From positions 1 through 64,000 of the forward strand of contig JACNMN010000003.1 in assembly GCA_020622165.1 (NCBI GenBank): a stretch of DNA of 64,000 nucleotides, written 5' to 3'. This document shows positions 26,623 to 34,784 of the stretch, piece by piece (within the stretch, counting starts at the first letter, position 1; each line of letters starts with the position of its first letter). The stretch is from Boseongicola sp. H5. GTDB lineage: Bacteria > Pseudomonadota > Alphaproteobacteria > Rhodobacterales > Rhodobacteraceae. A model generated the notes under the pieces. It did not search any database. It saw only the letters and a list, made by a program, of their open reading frames with translations, and was not told the DNA's origin. The translations under genes and the position numbers were made by a program.

Positions 26623-28209
26623 ATGGCCGAGAGTTACGACATCATCATCGTGGGCGGGGGCAGTGCCGGATGCGTGCTGGCCGCGCGGCTGTCCGAAGTG
26701 CGGGAGTTGCGGGTCTGCCTGCTGGAGGCCGGCGGCAGCGACCGGCACCCGTTTTACAAGATGCCCGCCGGCTTCGCCAAGATGACCAGGGGCATCGGGT
26801 CCTGGGGGTGGCGGACGGTTCCCCAGAAACACATGAAAAACATGGTGATCAACTACACTCAGGCCCGCGTGATCGGCGGCGGGTCGACGGTGAACGCGCA
26901 GATCTACACGCGCGGCAATGCGCTGGATTACGACGAATGGCGGCAGATGGGGTGCGACGGCTGGAGCTATGCCGACGTGCTGCCGTATTTTCGCAAGGCG
27001 GAAGACAACGACACCTATGACGACGCGTTTCACGGGCGCGGCGGTCCCTTGGGCGTGTCGCAACCGCGCGCCCCGCTCCCGATCTGCGAGGCCTATTTTG
27101 CGGCAGCGGGGGAGCTGGGTATCCCGCGGGCCGGCGACATGGCCGGAGAGAACCCGGAGGGTGTTGGATTTTACCAGCTGACACAAAGAGATGCGCGCCG
27201 ATCTTCAACCTCCGTGGCGTATCTGGGGCCGGCGCGTGGGCGGCCCAACCTGACCATCAGAACCGGGGCGCAGGTCCGTCGTCTGATCATCGAGACGCAT
27301 CGGGCCGTCGGTGTCGAACTGATGGATGGCACCCGCCTGATGGCCGGAGCCGAGGTGATCCTGTCTTCCGGCGCGATCGGGTCGCCGCGCCTGTTGATGC
27401 TGTCGGGGATCGGCCCGGCAGACCATCTGTCCGAGGTCGGGGTGCCCGCGATACTGGATCAGCCGGAGGTCGGTGCGAACCTGCAGGATCACCTCGATCT
27501 CTTCACGATTTCCGAATGTACCGGCGATCACACCTACGACAAGTACGCCCGCCCGCACTGGTCCGCGCTGGCCGGGTTGCAGTATCTGCTGACAAAACGG
27601 GGCCCGGTCGCCTCCAGCCTGTTTGAGACCGGCGGGTTCTGGTATGCCGAGGAGGGCGCGCGAAGCCCCGATCTCCAGTTCCATCTGGGGCTTGGGTCGG
27701 GGATCGAGGCGGGCGTTGCCAAGATGCGGAACCCCGGCGTCACGCTCAACTCCGCCTATCTGCGCCCCCGGTCGCGCGGTACTGTCCGACTTCAAAGCGC
27801 CGATCCGTCCGCCGCGCCGCTGATCGACCCGAATTACTGGGCCGACCCGCATGACCGGGCGATGTCGATACGCGGCCTGAAGCTGGCGCGGGAGATCTTG
27901 CGGCAACCCGCGCTGGCGCCCTTCGTCGAGCGGGAGGTTCTGCCGGGGCCTGATGTCCGGACCGATGCGGAGTTCTTCGATTTCGCCTGCGCCAACGCGA
28001 AAACCGATCATCACCCGGCGGGCACCTGCCGCATGGGCGCGGATGCGACCGCCGTGGTCACGCCGCGCCTGCGGTTCAACGGCATCGACGGGCTGCGCGT
28101 GGTCGATGCGTCGATCATGCCGCGCCTGATTTCCTCCAACACCAATGCGCCGGTGATCATGATCGCGGAGAAAGCCGCCGATCTGATCCGCGCCGATCAC
28201 GGGGTCTGA
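26623..28209 (+). CDS. GMC-family oxidoreductase (choline dehydrogenase-like)
   Basis: A 528-residue FAD enzyme. The FAD motif is DIIIVGGGSAGCVLAARLS; VIGGGSTVNAQIYTRG is GMC signature 1; SSGAIGSPRLLMLSGIGP is signature 2. Active-site residues are in HHPAGTCRMG and SSNTNAP. It differs from the first GMC protein, being of the BetA/alcohol-dehydrogenase type. ATG 26623 follows a GAGGGAACGG ribosome site; the longer upstream frame lies in the SDR gene. No choline-pathway neighbours are present, so a sugar, polyol or other primary alcohol is a more likely substrate. Confidence 0.9.
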   Translation: MAESYDIIIVGGGSAGCVLAARLSEVRELRVCLLEAGGSDRHPFYKMPAGFAKMTRGIGSWGWRTVPQKHMKNMVINYTQARVIGGGSTVNAQIYTRGNALDYDEWRQMGCDGWSYADVLPYFRKAEDNDTYDDAFHGRGGPLGVSQPRAPLPICEAYFAAAGELGIPRAGDMAGENPEGVGFYQLTQRDARRSSTSVAYLGPARGRPNLTIRTGAQVRRLIIETHRAVGVELMDGTRLMAGAEVILSSGAIGSPRLLMLSGIGPADHLSEVGVPAILDQPEVGANLQDHLDLFTISECTGDHTYDKYARPHWSALAGLQYLLTKRGPVASSLFETGGFWYAEEGARSPDLQFHLGLGSGIEAGVAKMRNPGVTLNSAYLRPRSRGTVRLQSADPSAAPLIDPNYWADPHDRAMSIRGLKLAREILRQPALAPFVEREVLPGPDVRTDAEFFDFACANAKTDHHPAGTCRMGADATAVVTPRLRFNGIDGLRVVDASIMPRLISSNTNAPVIMIAEKAADLIRADHGV

Positions 28210-28213
28210 ACCG

Positions 28214-29380
28214 ATGCTCTTGCCAGGCCATGATGGCCGCCTGAAACCCTATCGCCTGACCGGGGCCTCCTTGACCCCGCGCGCCCCACGCCGGCCGTTC
28301 ACCCGGACGGCATTCGCCGCGGCCCATGTGGTCAGCGACCCGCTGGCTGAGCGCGACCCGTGGCAGGGCCGCCCTGCGGTGGATTGGGATGCAACGCTGA
28401 AATTCCGTCATTATCTGTGGGATCAGGGCCTTGGTCTGGCCGAGGCGATGGACACCGCCCAACGCGGCATGGGCGTGGATTGGCCGACGGCGCGGGAGCT
28501 GATCGAGCGGACGATGCGCGAGGCAAAGGCGCATCCGCTGGCCCCCCGCGTCGCCTGTGGCGCCGGGACCGACCACATCGCGCCCGACGATTTGCGCGAC
28601 GCGGACGCCATCATCGCGGCCTACGAACATCAGATGGAGGTGATCGAGGCCGCGGGCGGGCAGGTCATCTTGATGGCGACCCGGGCCTTGCCCGCAATCG
28701 GCGCGGGCCCGGAGACCTATACCCGTGTCTATGGCCGTCTTCTCGATCAGGCCCGGGACAAGGTGATCCTGCATTGGCTGGGCGATATGTTCGACCCGGC
28801 GCTTGCGGGCTACTGGGGCGGGGCGGATGTAAACGCGGCCTCCGATGCGGTGCTCGCGATCATTGCGGCCCGGGCGCACAAGGTCGACGGTATCAAGATT
28901 TCCCTTCTGGATCAGGCGCATGAAGAGGCTTTTCGCAAGCGGCTGCCCGCCGGTGTCCGCCTTTATACGGGCGATGACTTCAACTATGCGCCGCTGATCG
29001 AAGGGGACGGCCGGTATCATTCCCACGCGCTTCTGGGCATTTTCGCGGCCATCGCCCCGGCGGCATCGCAGGCATTGGAGGCGCTGGCGATGGGCAACAG
29101 CGCAGAATATCACGCGCTTCTGGCCCCGACGGTTCCGCTGTCTCGGGAGATTTTCAAGGCGCCCACGCAGTTCTACAAGGCAGGCATCGCCTTTCTGGCC
29201 TGGCTGAACGGGGCACAGGATCACTTCATCATGCCCGGCGGTTTCCAATCCTCCCGCGAGATCACGCATTACGCCGAGGTTTTCCGCCTCGCCGATCAGG
29301 CCCGGCTTTTGACCCGACCGGATCTGGCAGAGACGCGGATGCGTATGCTACTGGGTCTGCACGGGATCGACGGGGGCTAG
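28214..29380 (+). CDS. DUF993 family protein, putative TIM-barrel aldolase/lyase
   Basis: A 388-residue cytoplasmic protein of the DUF993 family, distantly related to dihydrodipicolinate synthase/N-acetylneuraminate lyase-type TIM barrels. Seen segments include LAPRVACGAGTDHI near residue 120, VILMATRALP, the candidate Schiff-base lysine in HKVDGIKISLLD, and LYTGDDFNYAPLI. No function is established that I can name; an aldolase or lyase acting on an oxidised sugar is inferred from fold and neighbours. It starts 4 bases after the GMC stop and ends 7 bases before the LacI gene. Confidence 0.8.
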   Translation: MLLPGHDGRLKPYRLTGASLTPRAPRRPFTRTAFAAAHVVSDPLAERDPWQGRPAVDWDATLKFRHYLWDQGLGLAEAMDTAQRGMGVDWPTARELIERTMREAKAHPLAPRVACGAGTDHIAPDDLRDADAIIAAYEHQMEVIEAAGGQVILMATRALPAIGAGPETYTRVYGRLLDQARDKVILHWLGDMFDPALAGYWGGADVNAASDAVLAIIAARAHKVDGIKISLLDQAHEEAFRKRLPAGVRLYTGDDFNYAPLIEGDGRYHSHALLGIFAAIAPAASQALEALAMGNSAEYHALLAPTVPLSREIFKAPTQFYKAGIAFLAWLNGAQDHFIMPGGFQSSREITHYAEVFRLADQARLLTRPDLAETRMRMLLGLHGIDGG

Positions 29381-29387
29381 GCCGGGC

Positions 29388-30404
29388 TTGGGCAAGAGAC
29401 CAACCATTCTGGATGTGGCGCACCATGCGGGCGTGTCCAAATCCACGGTGTCGCTGGTGTTGCAGCGCAGCCCGCTGGTGAAGGCGCAAACCGCCGAACT
29501 GGTGCGCAAATCCATGGCCGATCTGGGCTATGTCTACAACCGCGCGGCGGCGCAACTCCGCTCGGGCGGGGTCGGGCTGATCGGGATGGTGATCAACGAT
29601 CTGAGGAACCCGTTTTTCACGGAGTTCGCCATATCGGTGCAGATGGCCCTGTCCGCGCGGGGCTACGCCACGATCGTCTCGAACTCGGATGAGGACGCGG
29701 ACCTGCAGGCGCAGGTCACAGGCTCGATGATCGAACACGGGGTGTCGGGCCTGATCATGTCGCCCGCCTACGGGGACGCCACGGGCGCGCTTTTCGACCG
29801 GATCGCCCGGGCCGGGCTGCCCTGTTTGCAGATGCTGCGACAGGTCGATCCGCGGACCGATCTCTTTCCCTTCGCATCCTTCGACTACAGCGCGGGCGGG
29901 CGCGCGGCGACGCGGGCGCTTCTGGCATCCGGGGCGCGGAACATCGCCTTTGTGGGCGGGGTCGAGGGGCGCGAGATCACGCAGGAGCGCCTGTCGGGCT
30001 ATCTGTCGGAGACGCGCAGCGCGGGACGGGATCCATTCGTCCTTTATGGGCGCGCGTCCCGCGCTTTCGGGCGCGACGCGGCGAAGGTTCTGGCCCGCGA
30101 GCACCCCGAAATAGATGCCGCGATCTGTTTCAACGATCTTGTCGCCCTTGGGGTGCATTCCGGCTGCGCCGAGATCGGACGGCGGGTGGGTGCGGACTTT
30201 CAGCTGATCGGGTTCGACGATATCGAGGAATCTGCACAGGTTTATCCACAACTCTCGTCGGTAAGTTGCGATATTGAAAGCTTTGGGTCTTATACCGCTT
30301 ATCTGATGGCTGAATGGTTGGAAAAAGGAAATAAACCCGCGCCGGAGTATCGGGCGCCGGTGCGTCTGGTAACCCGATCTTCAAGCCGTGAGCCCGACAG
30401 ATGA
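29388..30404 (+). CDS. LacI-family transcriptional regulator (GMC operon)
   Basis: A 338-residue regulator. The HTH is TILDVAHHAGVSKSTVSLVLQRSP and the hinge YVYNRAAAQLRSG, followed by a sugar-sensor domain (MVINDLRNPFFTEFA; LIGFDDIEES). The start is TTG, since no ATG precedes the HTH. It is embedded in the operon it probably controls, so it would be autoregulated. It is the best candidate to bind the TGGAA(C/T)GTTCCA palindromes at 13841 and 24341. Its stop overlaps the glycerate kinase start (ATGA). Confidence 0.9.
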   Translation: MGKRPTILDVAHHAGVSKSTVSLVLQRSPLVKAQTAELVRKSMADLGYVYNRAAAQLRSGGVGLIGMVINDLRNPFFTEFAISVQMALSARGYATIVSNSDEDADLQAQVTGSMIEHGVSGLIMSPAYGDATGALFDRIARAGLPCLQMLRQVDPRTDLFPFASFDYSAGGRAATRALLASGARNIAFVGGVEGREITQERLSGYLSETRSAGRDPFVLYGRASRAFGRDAAKVLAREHPEIDAAICFNDLVALGVHSGCAEIGRRVGADFQLIGFDDIEESAQVYPQLSSVSCDIESFGSYTAYLMAEWLEKGNKPAPEYRAPVRLVTRSSSREPDR

Positions 30405-31660
30405 CCGCTCCCGCCCTGCTTCGCGGCCTTTTCGACCGCGCCGTGGAAGTGGCCGACCCGATGCGCAGCCTGTCTGCGTATCTGCCGCCGAAACCCTCCG
30501 GGCGGGTGGTCGTCGTCGGGGCAGGCAAGGCGTCGGCCCGGATGGCCGAGGCGGTCGAACGGGCCTGGGGCCCTTGCGAAGGGCTGGTCATCACCCGCTA
30601 CGGCTATGCACGGGCCTGCCAGGGGATCGAGATCGTCGAGGCCGCACATCCGGTGCCCGACGAGGCAGGCGAGGTCGCCACAAGGCGCATGCTGGCGCTC
30701 CTCCACAGTCTGGGGGAGGAGGATTTCGTGCTGGCACTGATCTCGGGCGGCGGATCGGCCCTGCTGACGGCCCCGGCTGCGGGCATCACCCTCGCCGAGA
30801 AACGCGCGCTGACCCAGGCGCTGCTGGCGTCGGGTGCATCGATCGGCGATATCAACGGCATCCGAAAGGAGGTGTCCGCGGTCAAGGGCGGGCGGCTTGC
30901 GGCTGCGGCCTATCCGGCGCGGATGCTGGCGCTGATGATTTCGGACGTGCCGGGAGACAATCCGGGCGATATCGCGTCGGGCCCGACGGTGGGCTATCGG
31001 GGCGATGCGGTGCGCGCCTTGGCGACCCTGGATCGGTGGGGCGTGACGCCGCCCGATGCGATCGGGGATTTTCTGGCCGCAGGGGGAGATCCGGTCCGGC
31101 CGGAAGATCCGCGCCTGTCCCGCGTGGAAAACGTGGTCTACGCCGCCCCGTCGCAGTCTCTGGCCGCAGCGGCGGAAATGGCGCGGGCCCGCGGGCTGAC
31201 CGTGGAGATGCTGGGCGACGCGCTGGAAGGTGAGGCACGACGCATTGCGGCGGACCACGCGGCGATTGCCCGCGCGCGGCAGCAAGGCCTGACGCCCGGC
31301 GCCGCCGGCCACCTGATCCTGTCCGGCGGGGAACTGACCGTTACCCGGCGTGGTGGCGGCAGCGGTGGGCCCAATGCGGAATACGCGCTGGCGCTGGCCA
31401 TCGCGCTGAAGGGCGCGCCGGGCATTCATGCGCTTGCCTGCGACACCGATGGCGTCGATGGCGCAGCCGAGGTGGCCGGGGCGCTGATCGGCCCCGGAAC
31501 GCTGAGCAAGGCCGCGGCCGCCGGGATCGACCCCGAAGCGGCGCTGGCCGATAATGACAGCCACGGGTTTTTCGCAGCGACCGGAGAGCAGGTCGTGACC
31601 GGCCCGACCCTTACCAATGTCAACGACTTCCGCGCCATCCTTGTAGAAAGACAGACCTGA
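30401..31660 (+). CDS. Glycerate 2-kinase (GckA/TtuD, MOFRL family)
   Basis: A 419-residue kinase. VVVVGAGKASARMAEA and ALISGGGSALLTAPA are the N-terminal signatures, IRKEVSAVKGGRLA follows, and the MOFRL C-terminal domain shows GGGSGGPNAEYALALA and CDTDGVDG. It phosphorylates D-glycerate to 2-phosphoglycerate with ATP. In this operon it gives the strongest clue to pathway output: oxidised sugar carbon leaving as glycerate and entering lower glycolysis. It overlaps the LacI gene by 4 bases and is followed after 1 base by the Dabb gene. Confidence 0.92.
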   Translation: MTAPALLRGLFDRAVEVADPMRSLSAYLPPKPSGRVVVVGAGKASARMAEAVERAWGPCEGLVITRYGYARACQGIEIVEAAHPVPDEAGEVATRRMLALLHSLGEEDFVLALISGGGSALLTAPAAGITLAEKRALTQALLASGASIGDINGIRKEVSAVKGGRLAAAAYPARMLALMISDVPGDNPGDIASGPTVGYRGDAVRALATLDRWGVTPPDAIGDFLAAGGDPVRPEDPRLSRVENVVYAAPSQSLAAAAEMARARGLTVEMLGDALEGEARRIAADHAAIARARQQGLTPGAAGHLILSGGELTVTRRGGGSGGPNAEYALALAIALKGAPGIHALACDTDGVDGAAEVAGALIGPGTLSKAAAAGIDPEAALADNDSHGFFAATGEQVVTGPTLTNVNDFRAILVERQT

Positions 31661-31661
31661 T

Positions 31662-31970
31662 ATGCTGAAACACTGCGTTTTTGTTGCCGCGAACACACCT
31701 GACGCCTTGGCGCAAACCGCCGAAGCCATGGCATTGATCGAGGGGCTTTTGCCCAAGATCCCGGGCATGCTTGATCTGGCCCATGGCCCCAACCGGGATT
31801 TCGAGGAGAAAACCGGGGCCTATCCTTACGGCTTCATCATTAGTTTTGAGGGTCGCGCGGCCCATCTGGCCTATGAGAACCACCCCGATCATCAAAGGGC
31901 GGGCGCATTGCTGGTGGCTGCCGCGACCGGCGGCGCAGACGGGATACTGGTCGCCGATTTGGAGGTGTGA
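31662..31970 (+). CDS. Dabb-family (stress-responsive A/B barrel) protein
   Basis: A 102-residue protein starting MLKHCVFVAANTPDALAQ, with a central IPGMLDLAHGPNRDFEEK and the typical ending HLAYENHPDHQRAGALL. This matches the dimeric alpha/beta barrel Dabb fold. Members include small lyases and cyclases as well as proteins without known activity. It is last in the GMC operon, so it may act on a pathway intermediate; the reaction is unknown. Confidence 0.8.
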   Translation: MLKHCVFVAANTPDALAQTAEAMALIEGLLPKIPGMLDLAHGPNRDFEEKTGAYPYGFIISFEGRAAHLAYENHPDHQRAGALLVAAATGGADGILVADLEV

Positions 31971-32070
31971 GAGCGGGGGGCGCTGTGTTTGCCTGATCGC
32001 CGGAAATGCGATAGACGGCGGTGATATAGCAAGACGCATTCAATCCGGCTCACACAGTCTCTTTGCATCC

Positions 32071-32646
32071 ATGTCCGTGAACTCCATGACCGAAGATCAG
32101 ACCCAGGCCGCGTTGCTGACCCGCATGGCCGATGGCGACCGGCAGGCGCTGGCGGCGCTTTACCGGGCATTGGAAAAGCCGGTTTTCAGATTTATCCGCT
32201 CCAGATTGAACGATCCGTTCGAGGCCGGCGACATACTCCATGACGTATTCATGGAGGTGTGGCGTTCCGCCGGCCGTTTCGAAGGGAGATCGAAAGTGCA
32301 GACATGGATATTCGGCATCGCCTATCGAAAGGTGATCGACGCCCATCGCAAACGCGGCCGCACCGATCTTGTGGGAGACGTTCCCGACAGCGCGGATGAA
32401 GGCCCCGATGCGGAGACCTGTCTGGCCGCGGGGCAGGAGGCCGAACATGTGCGCCACTGTCTTGGCACGCTGAAGGATGACCACCGGGCCGCCATCTCGA
32501 TGGCATTCTACGACGACATGACCTATGGCGAGATCGCCGAGATCGCAGGCGTGCCGGAAGGCACGATCAAGACCCGGATCTTCCACGCCAAGAAGTTGCT
32601 GATGCGCTGCCTGTCCGGCCGTGTCGCACGGAGGGCGCCCGCATGA
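32071..32646 (+). CDS. ECF-type RNA polymerase sigma factor
   Basis: A 191-residue sigma factor. Sigma-2 spans about residues 30-95, with FEAGDILHDVFMEVWR (region 2.2) and VQTWIFGIAYRKVIDAHR (2.4). Sigma-4 spans about 130-185, with MTYGEIAEIAGVPEGTIKTR as the HTH. It directs transcription of a small regulon when released from the anti-sigma factor encoded by the overlapping next gene. A second ATG at 32086 (MTEDQTQ) is an equally possible start; neither has a clear Shine-Dalgarno. The inducing signal is unknown. Confidence 0.9.
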   Translation: MSVNSMTEDQTQAALLTRMADGDRQALAALYRALEKPVFRFIRSRLNDPFEAGDILHDVFMEVWRSAGRFEGRSKVQTWIFGIAYRKVIDAHRKRGRTDLVGDVPDSADEGPDAETCLAAGQEAEHVRHCLGTLKDDHRAAISMAFYDDMTYGEIAEIAGVPEGTIKTRIFHAKKLLMRCLSGRVARRAPA

Positions 32647-33248
32647 CCCGGCTTGTCGAAGAGCTTCTGCCGTTTTACGTCAACGGCACCCTCGACGCAG
32701 CCGAGCGCGCCGAGGTCGATGCGGCGCTTGCCGACAGTGCCGATCTGCGCGCCGAACTGGAGGTTCTGACGGCCCTGCGCAAGCAGATGCAGGCCGACGA
32801 GGTCGAAAGCCCCGGTGAGTTCGGGCTGGCCCGGCTGATGCGCGATGTCGATCGGGAGGGCCCCCCGTCTTCCGCGCCGGTGGAGGAGCCCGGCACTGTC
32901 GTCCCGGTCCGGCAGTTGCGGATCTGGCAGATCGCGGCGGCGCTGGTTCTGGCGATCGGTTTGGCGCAATCCGTCATCTTGCTGAACGCGCCCGGCGAGC
33001 CCGGGTTCGAACTGGCCAGCGGCGGCGCGGCCGGAGCGGATTTCGTGGTAGGCTTCGCCCCGGATGCCACGGAGGCCCAGATTCGCGCGCTGTTGCTGGA
33101 CGCGGGCGTCGAGATTTCCGCCGGACCCTCCGCGTTGGGCCTCTATGAACTGGCCGTGCTGGACGAAGCGGGAGTTGAGGCGGCCGAAGAGATGCTTCTC
33201 GCGGCGGAAGGGCGTCTGATCGATACGCTGGAAGTCACGGCCCCTTGA
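32643..33248 (+). CDS. Membrane anti-sigma factor
   Basis: A 201-residue protein: N-terminal anti-sigma domain with EELLPFYVNGTLDAAERAEVDAAL, one membrane helix at residues 94-115 (IWQIAAALVLAIGLAQSVIL), and a periplasmic domain. No HxxxCxxC zinc motif is present, so it is a zinc-less anti-sigma type. It overlaps the sigma gene by 4 bases, as expected for a co-expressed pair. The periplasmic part (residues about 120-201) has an alpha/beta pattern (DFVVGFAPDATEAQIRALLL; GLYELAVLD) like a small peptidase-propeptide fold, suggesting interaction with the adjacent subtilase; that is inference. Confidence 0.83.
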   Translation: MTRLVEELLPFYVNGTLDAAERAEVDAALADSADLRAELEVLTALRKQMQADEVESPGEFGLARLMRDVDREGPPSSAPVEEPGTVVPVRQLRIWQIAAALVLAIGLAQSVILLNAPGEPGFELASGGAAGADFVVGFAPDATEAQIRALLLDAGVEISAGPSALGLYELAVLDEAGVEAAEEMLLAAEGRLIDTLEVTAP

Positions 33249-33258
33249 AACAAGGTTG

Positions 33259-34488
33259 ATGAAAATGCGGGTTATCGCGGTGCTTCTGATCGTTTTGCTG
33301 GGCCTCGCGCTGCCCGCTGCGGTCGCGGCGCAGACCACCGGCCAGCAGGGCTCCCGCCCGCAAGGCGAGCCGACCCCACGCGATGACGGGGCGTGGGAGG
33401 AAAGCCGCCGTGCGGCCTCCACCGACGCGCACAGGATCGCGGGAAACCGACTGGAATACATCGTGATCGGCCCGCCGGGCCAGTCCAACGCCGTGATCCA
33501 GGCCTTGACTGCGGCGGGCGCGGAGCTGCGCCGGACCCGCGATTACCCGACGCTCAACCGGCGCGGGCTGTTCTTCGATTTCCGCAACCGTCTGCAACTG
33601 GCCGAAGCCGAACGGATCCTGGCCCAGGCCGCGCCGCAGAGCTTCGTCGACATTCATGCCTTTTACCGGTTTGCCCAGGGCAGCCCGCGGATATACGCCC
33701 CCGAAATGGTGGGCGTGGCGTCGCCGGGCCTTTGCCGCATCTCCGGCTCGGTCACGCTTGGCCTGATCGACGGGCCCGTCGATACCTCGCACCCCGCGCT
33801 GCAAGCCGTGCAGATCACGAACGAAAGCGTTCTGAACCGGGGCGAACGCCCGCCCGCTGCGGACCATGGCACGGCCATTGCGATCCTGATGGCCGGGCAG
33901 GACGGGGGCGGACCGCTGACAGGTCTGGCCGGGGGCGCCCGGCTTCATGCGATCTCCGCCTTTTCGCGGAATGCCGGGCGGGAGGCGGGCGATATCGAGC
34001 GGATTGCGGCGGCCATCGACCGGCTGCTGAGCCGGAATGTGCGCCTGATCAACATGTCCTTTGCCGGGCCGCAGAACCGGGCCATGGCGGCCGTGCTGGA
34101 GGCCGCGGCCGGGCGTGGTGCGGTGATGATCGCCGCGGCCGGCAATAACGGCCGTGATCTGGCCAGCTATCCGGCGGGCTACCCCGATGTCATCGCCGTA
34201 ACCGCCATCGATGCAGGCTATCGGCGGTACCGGCGGGCCAATTTCGGCACGCACATCGAATTTGCCGCCCCGGGTGTGGACCTTTTCGTCGCCACGCGAC
34301 GCGGTGGCAGTTACGCCTCCGGCACATCCTACGCGGCGCCGATCGTCACGGCACTGGCCGCGCGTCTGGCCCCGTCCGCGTCGGTCCAGACGGTGCGCAG
34401 CCGGCTGCGTGCGGCGTCCGTCGATCTGGGCAGTCCCGGCCGGGATGCGGAGTTTGGCTGGGGCCTTGTCCGCGTGCCGGGCTGCTAG
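33259..34488 (+). CDS. Secreted S8 (subtilisin-like) serine protease
   Basis: A 409-residue protein with a signal peptide ending near AVAAQ. A propeptide-like region (residues about 63-135, EYIVIGPPGQSNAVIQAL) precedes the catalytic domain: Asp171 (GLIDGPVDTSHP), His203 (DHGTAIAILMAG), Asn297 (AAAGNNG) and Ser357 (GTSYAAP), so the triad is intact. ATG at 33259 or 33265 is possible; AAGG at 33252-33255 is better spaced for 33265. It lies 10 bases after the anti-sigma gene, so the protease may be under the ECF regulon and may process a cell-envelope target. A coding-like proline-rich tail continues in another frame after the stop. Confidence 0.9.
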   Translation: MKMRVIAVLLIVLLGLALPAAVAAQTTGQQGSRPQGEPTPRDDGAWEESRRAASTDAHRIAGNRLEYIVIGPPGQSNAVIQALTAAGAELRRTRDYPTLNRRGLFFDFRNRLQLAEAERILAQAAPQSFVDIHAFYRFAQGSPRIYAPEMVGVASPGLCRISGSVTLGLIDGPVDTSHPALQAVQITNESVLNRGERPPAADHGTAIAILMAGQDGGGPLTGLAGGARLHAISAFSRNAGREAGDIERIAAAIDRLLSRNVRLINMSFAGPQNRAMAAVLEAAAGRGAVMIAAAGNNGRDLASYPAGYPDVIAVTAIDAGYRRYRRANFGTHIEFAAPGVDLFVATRRGGSYASGTSYAAPIVTALAARLAPSASVQTVRSRLRAASVDLGSPGRDAEFGWGLVRVPGC

Positions 34489-34721
34489 GCGCCAGCGCGT
34501 TTCCCGCGTCTCCCGACCCTTTCGCCATCGCGCCTGTCGGGGCCCCGATCCCCGCCGCCGTGGAGCCGACCCCGATACCGATCCCGGTGATGCCGCCGCC
34601 CTATCCGAGGCCGGTTCCGCCCTCCGAGGATGCCGCCGATACGGCCCCCGATCCGGGTGAGGGGATCGACCCCGAACTTGCGGCTCTCCTCGGTCTGATC
34701 GAGGCACTTGCCGGGCTCTGA
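34482..34721 (+). pseudogene. Out-of-frame C-terminal coding tail after the subtilase (possible frameshift or separate small ORF)
   Basis: In the frame one base behind the protease, 79 codons run open from the protease stop to a TGA at 34719-34721. They read a plausible secreted-protein tail: Pro/Ala-rich (AVEPTPIPIPVMPPPYPRP) then acidic and helical (DPELAALLGLIEALAGL). Codon use matches the neighbours, with GC-rich third positions. No good start precedes it; only internal GTG/ATG codons near 34559-34591 exist. It may be the original C-terminus of the protease, separated by a one-base indel, or a small ORF with a non-canonical start. Confidence 0.45.
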
Positions 34722-34784
34722 ACCGTCCCCGATCAGTTGCCCGGCGGAACCGGCCTGCCGAGGTCCCGCGGCAGGTCGGTCTTT

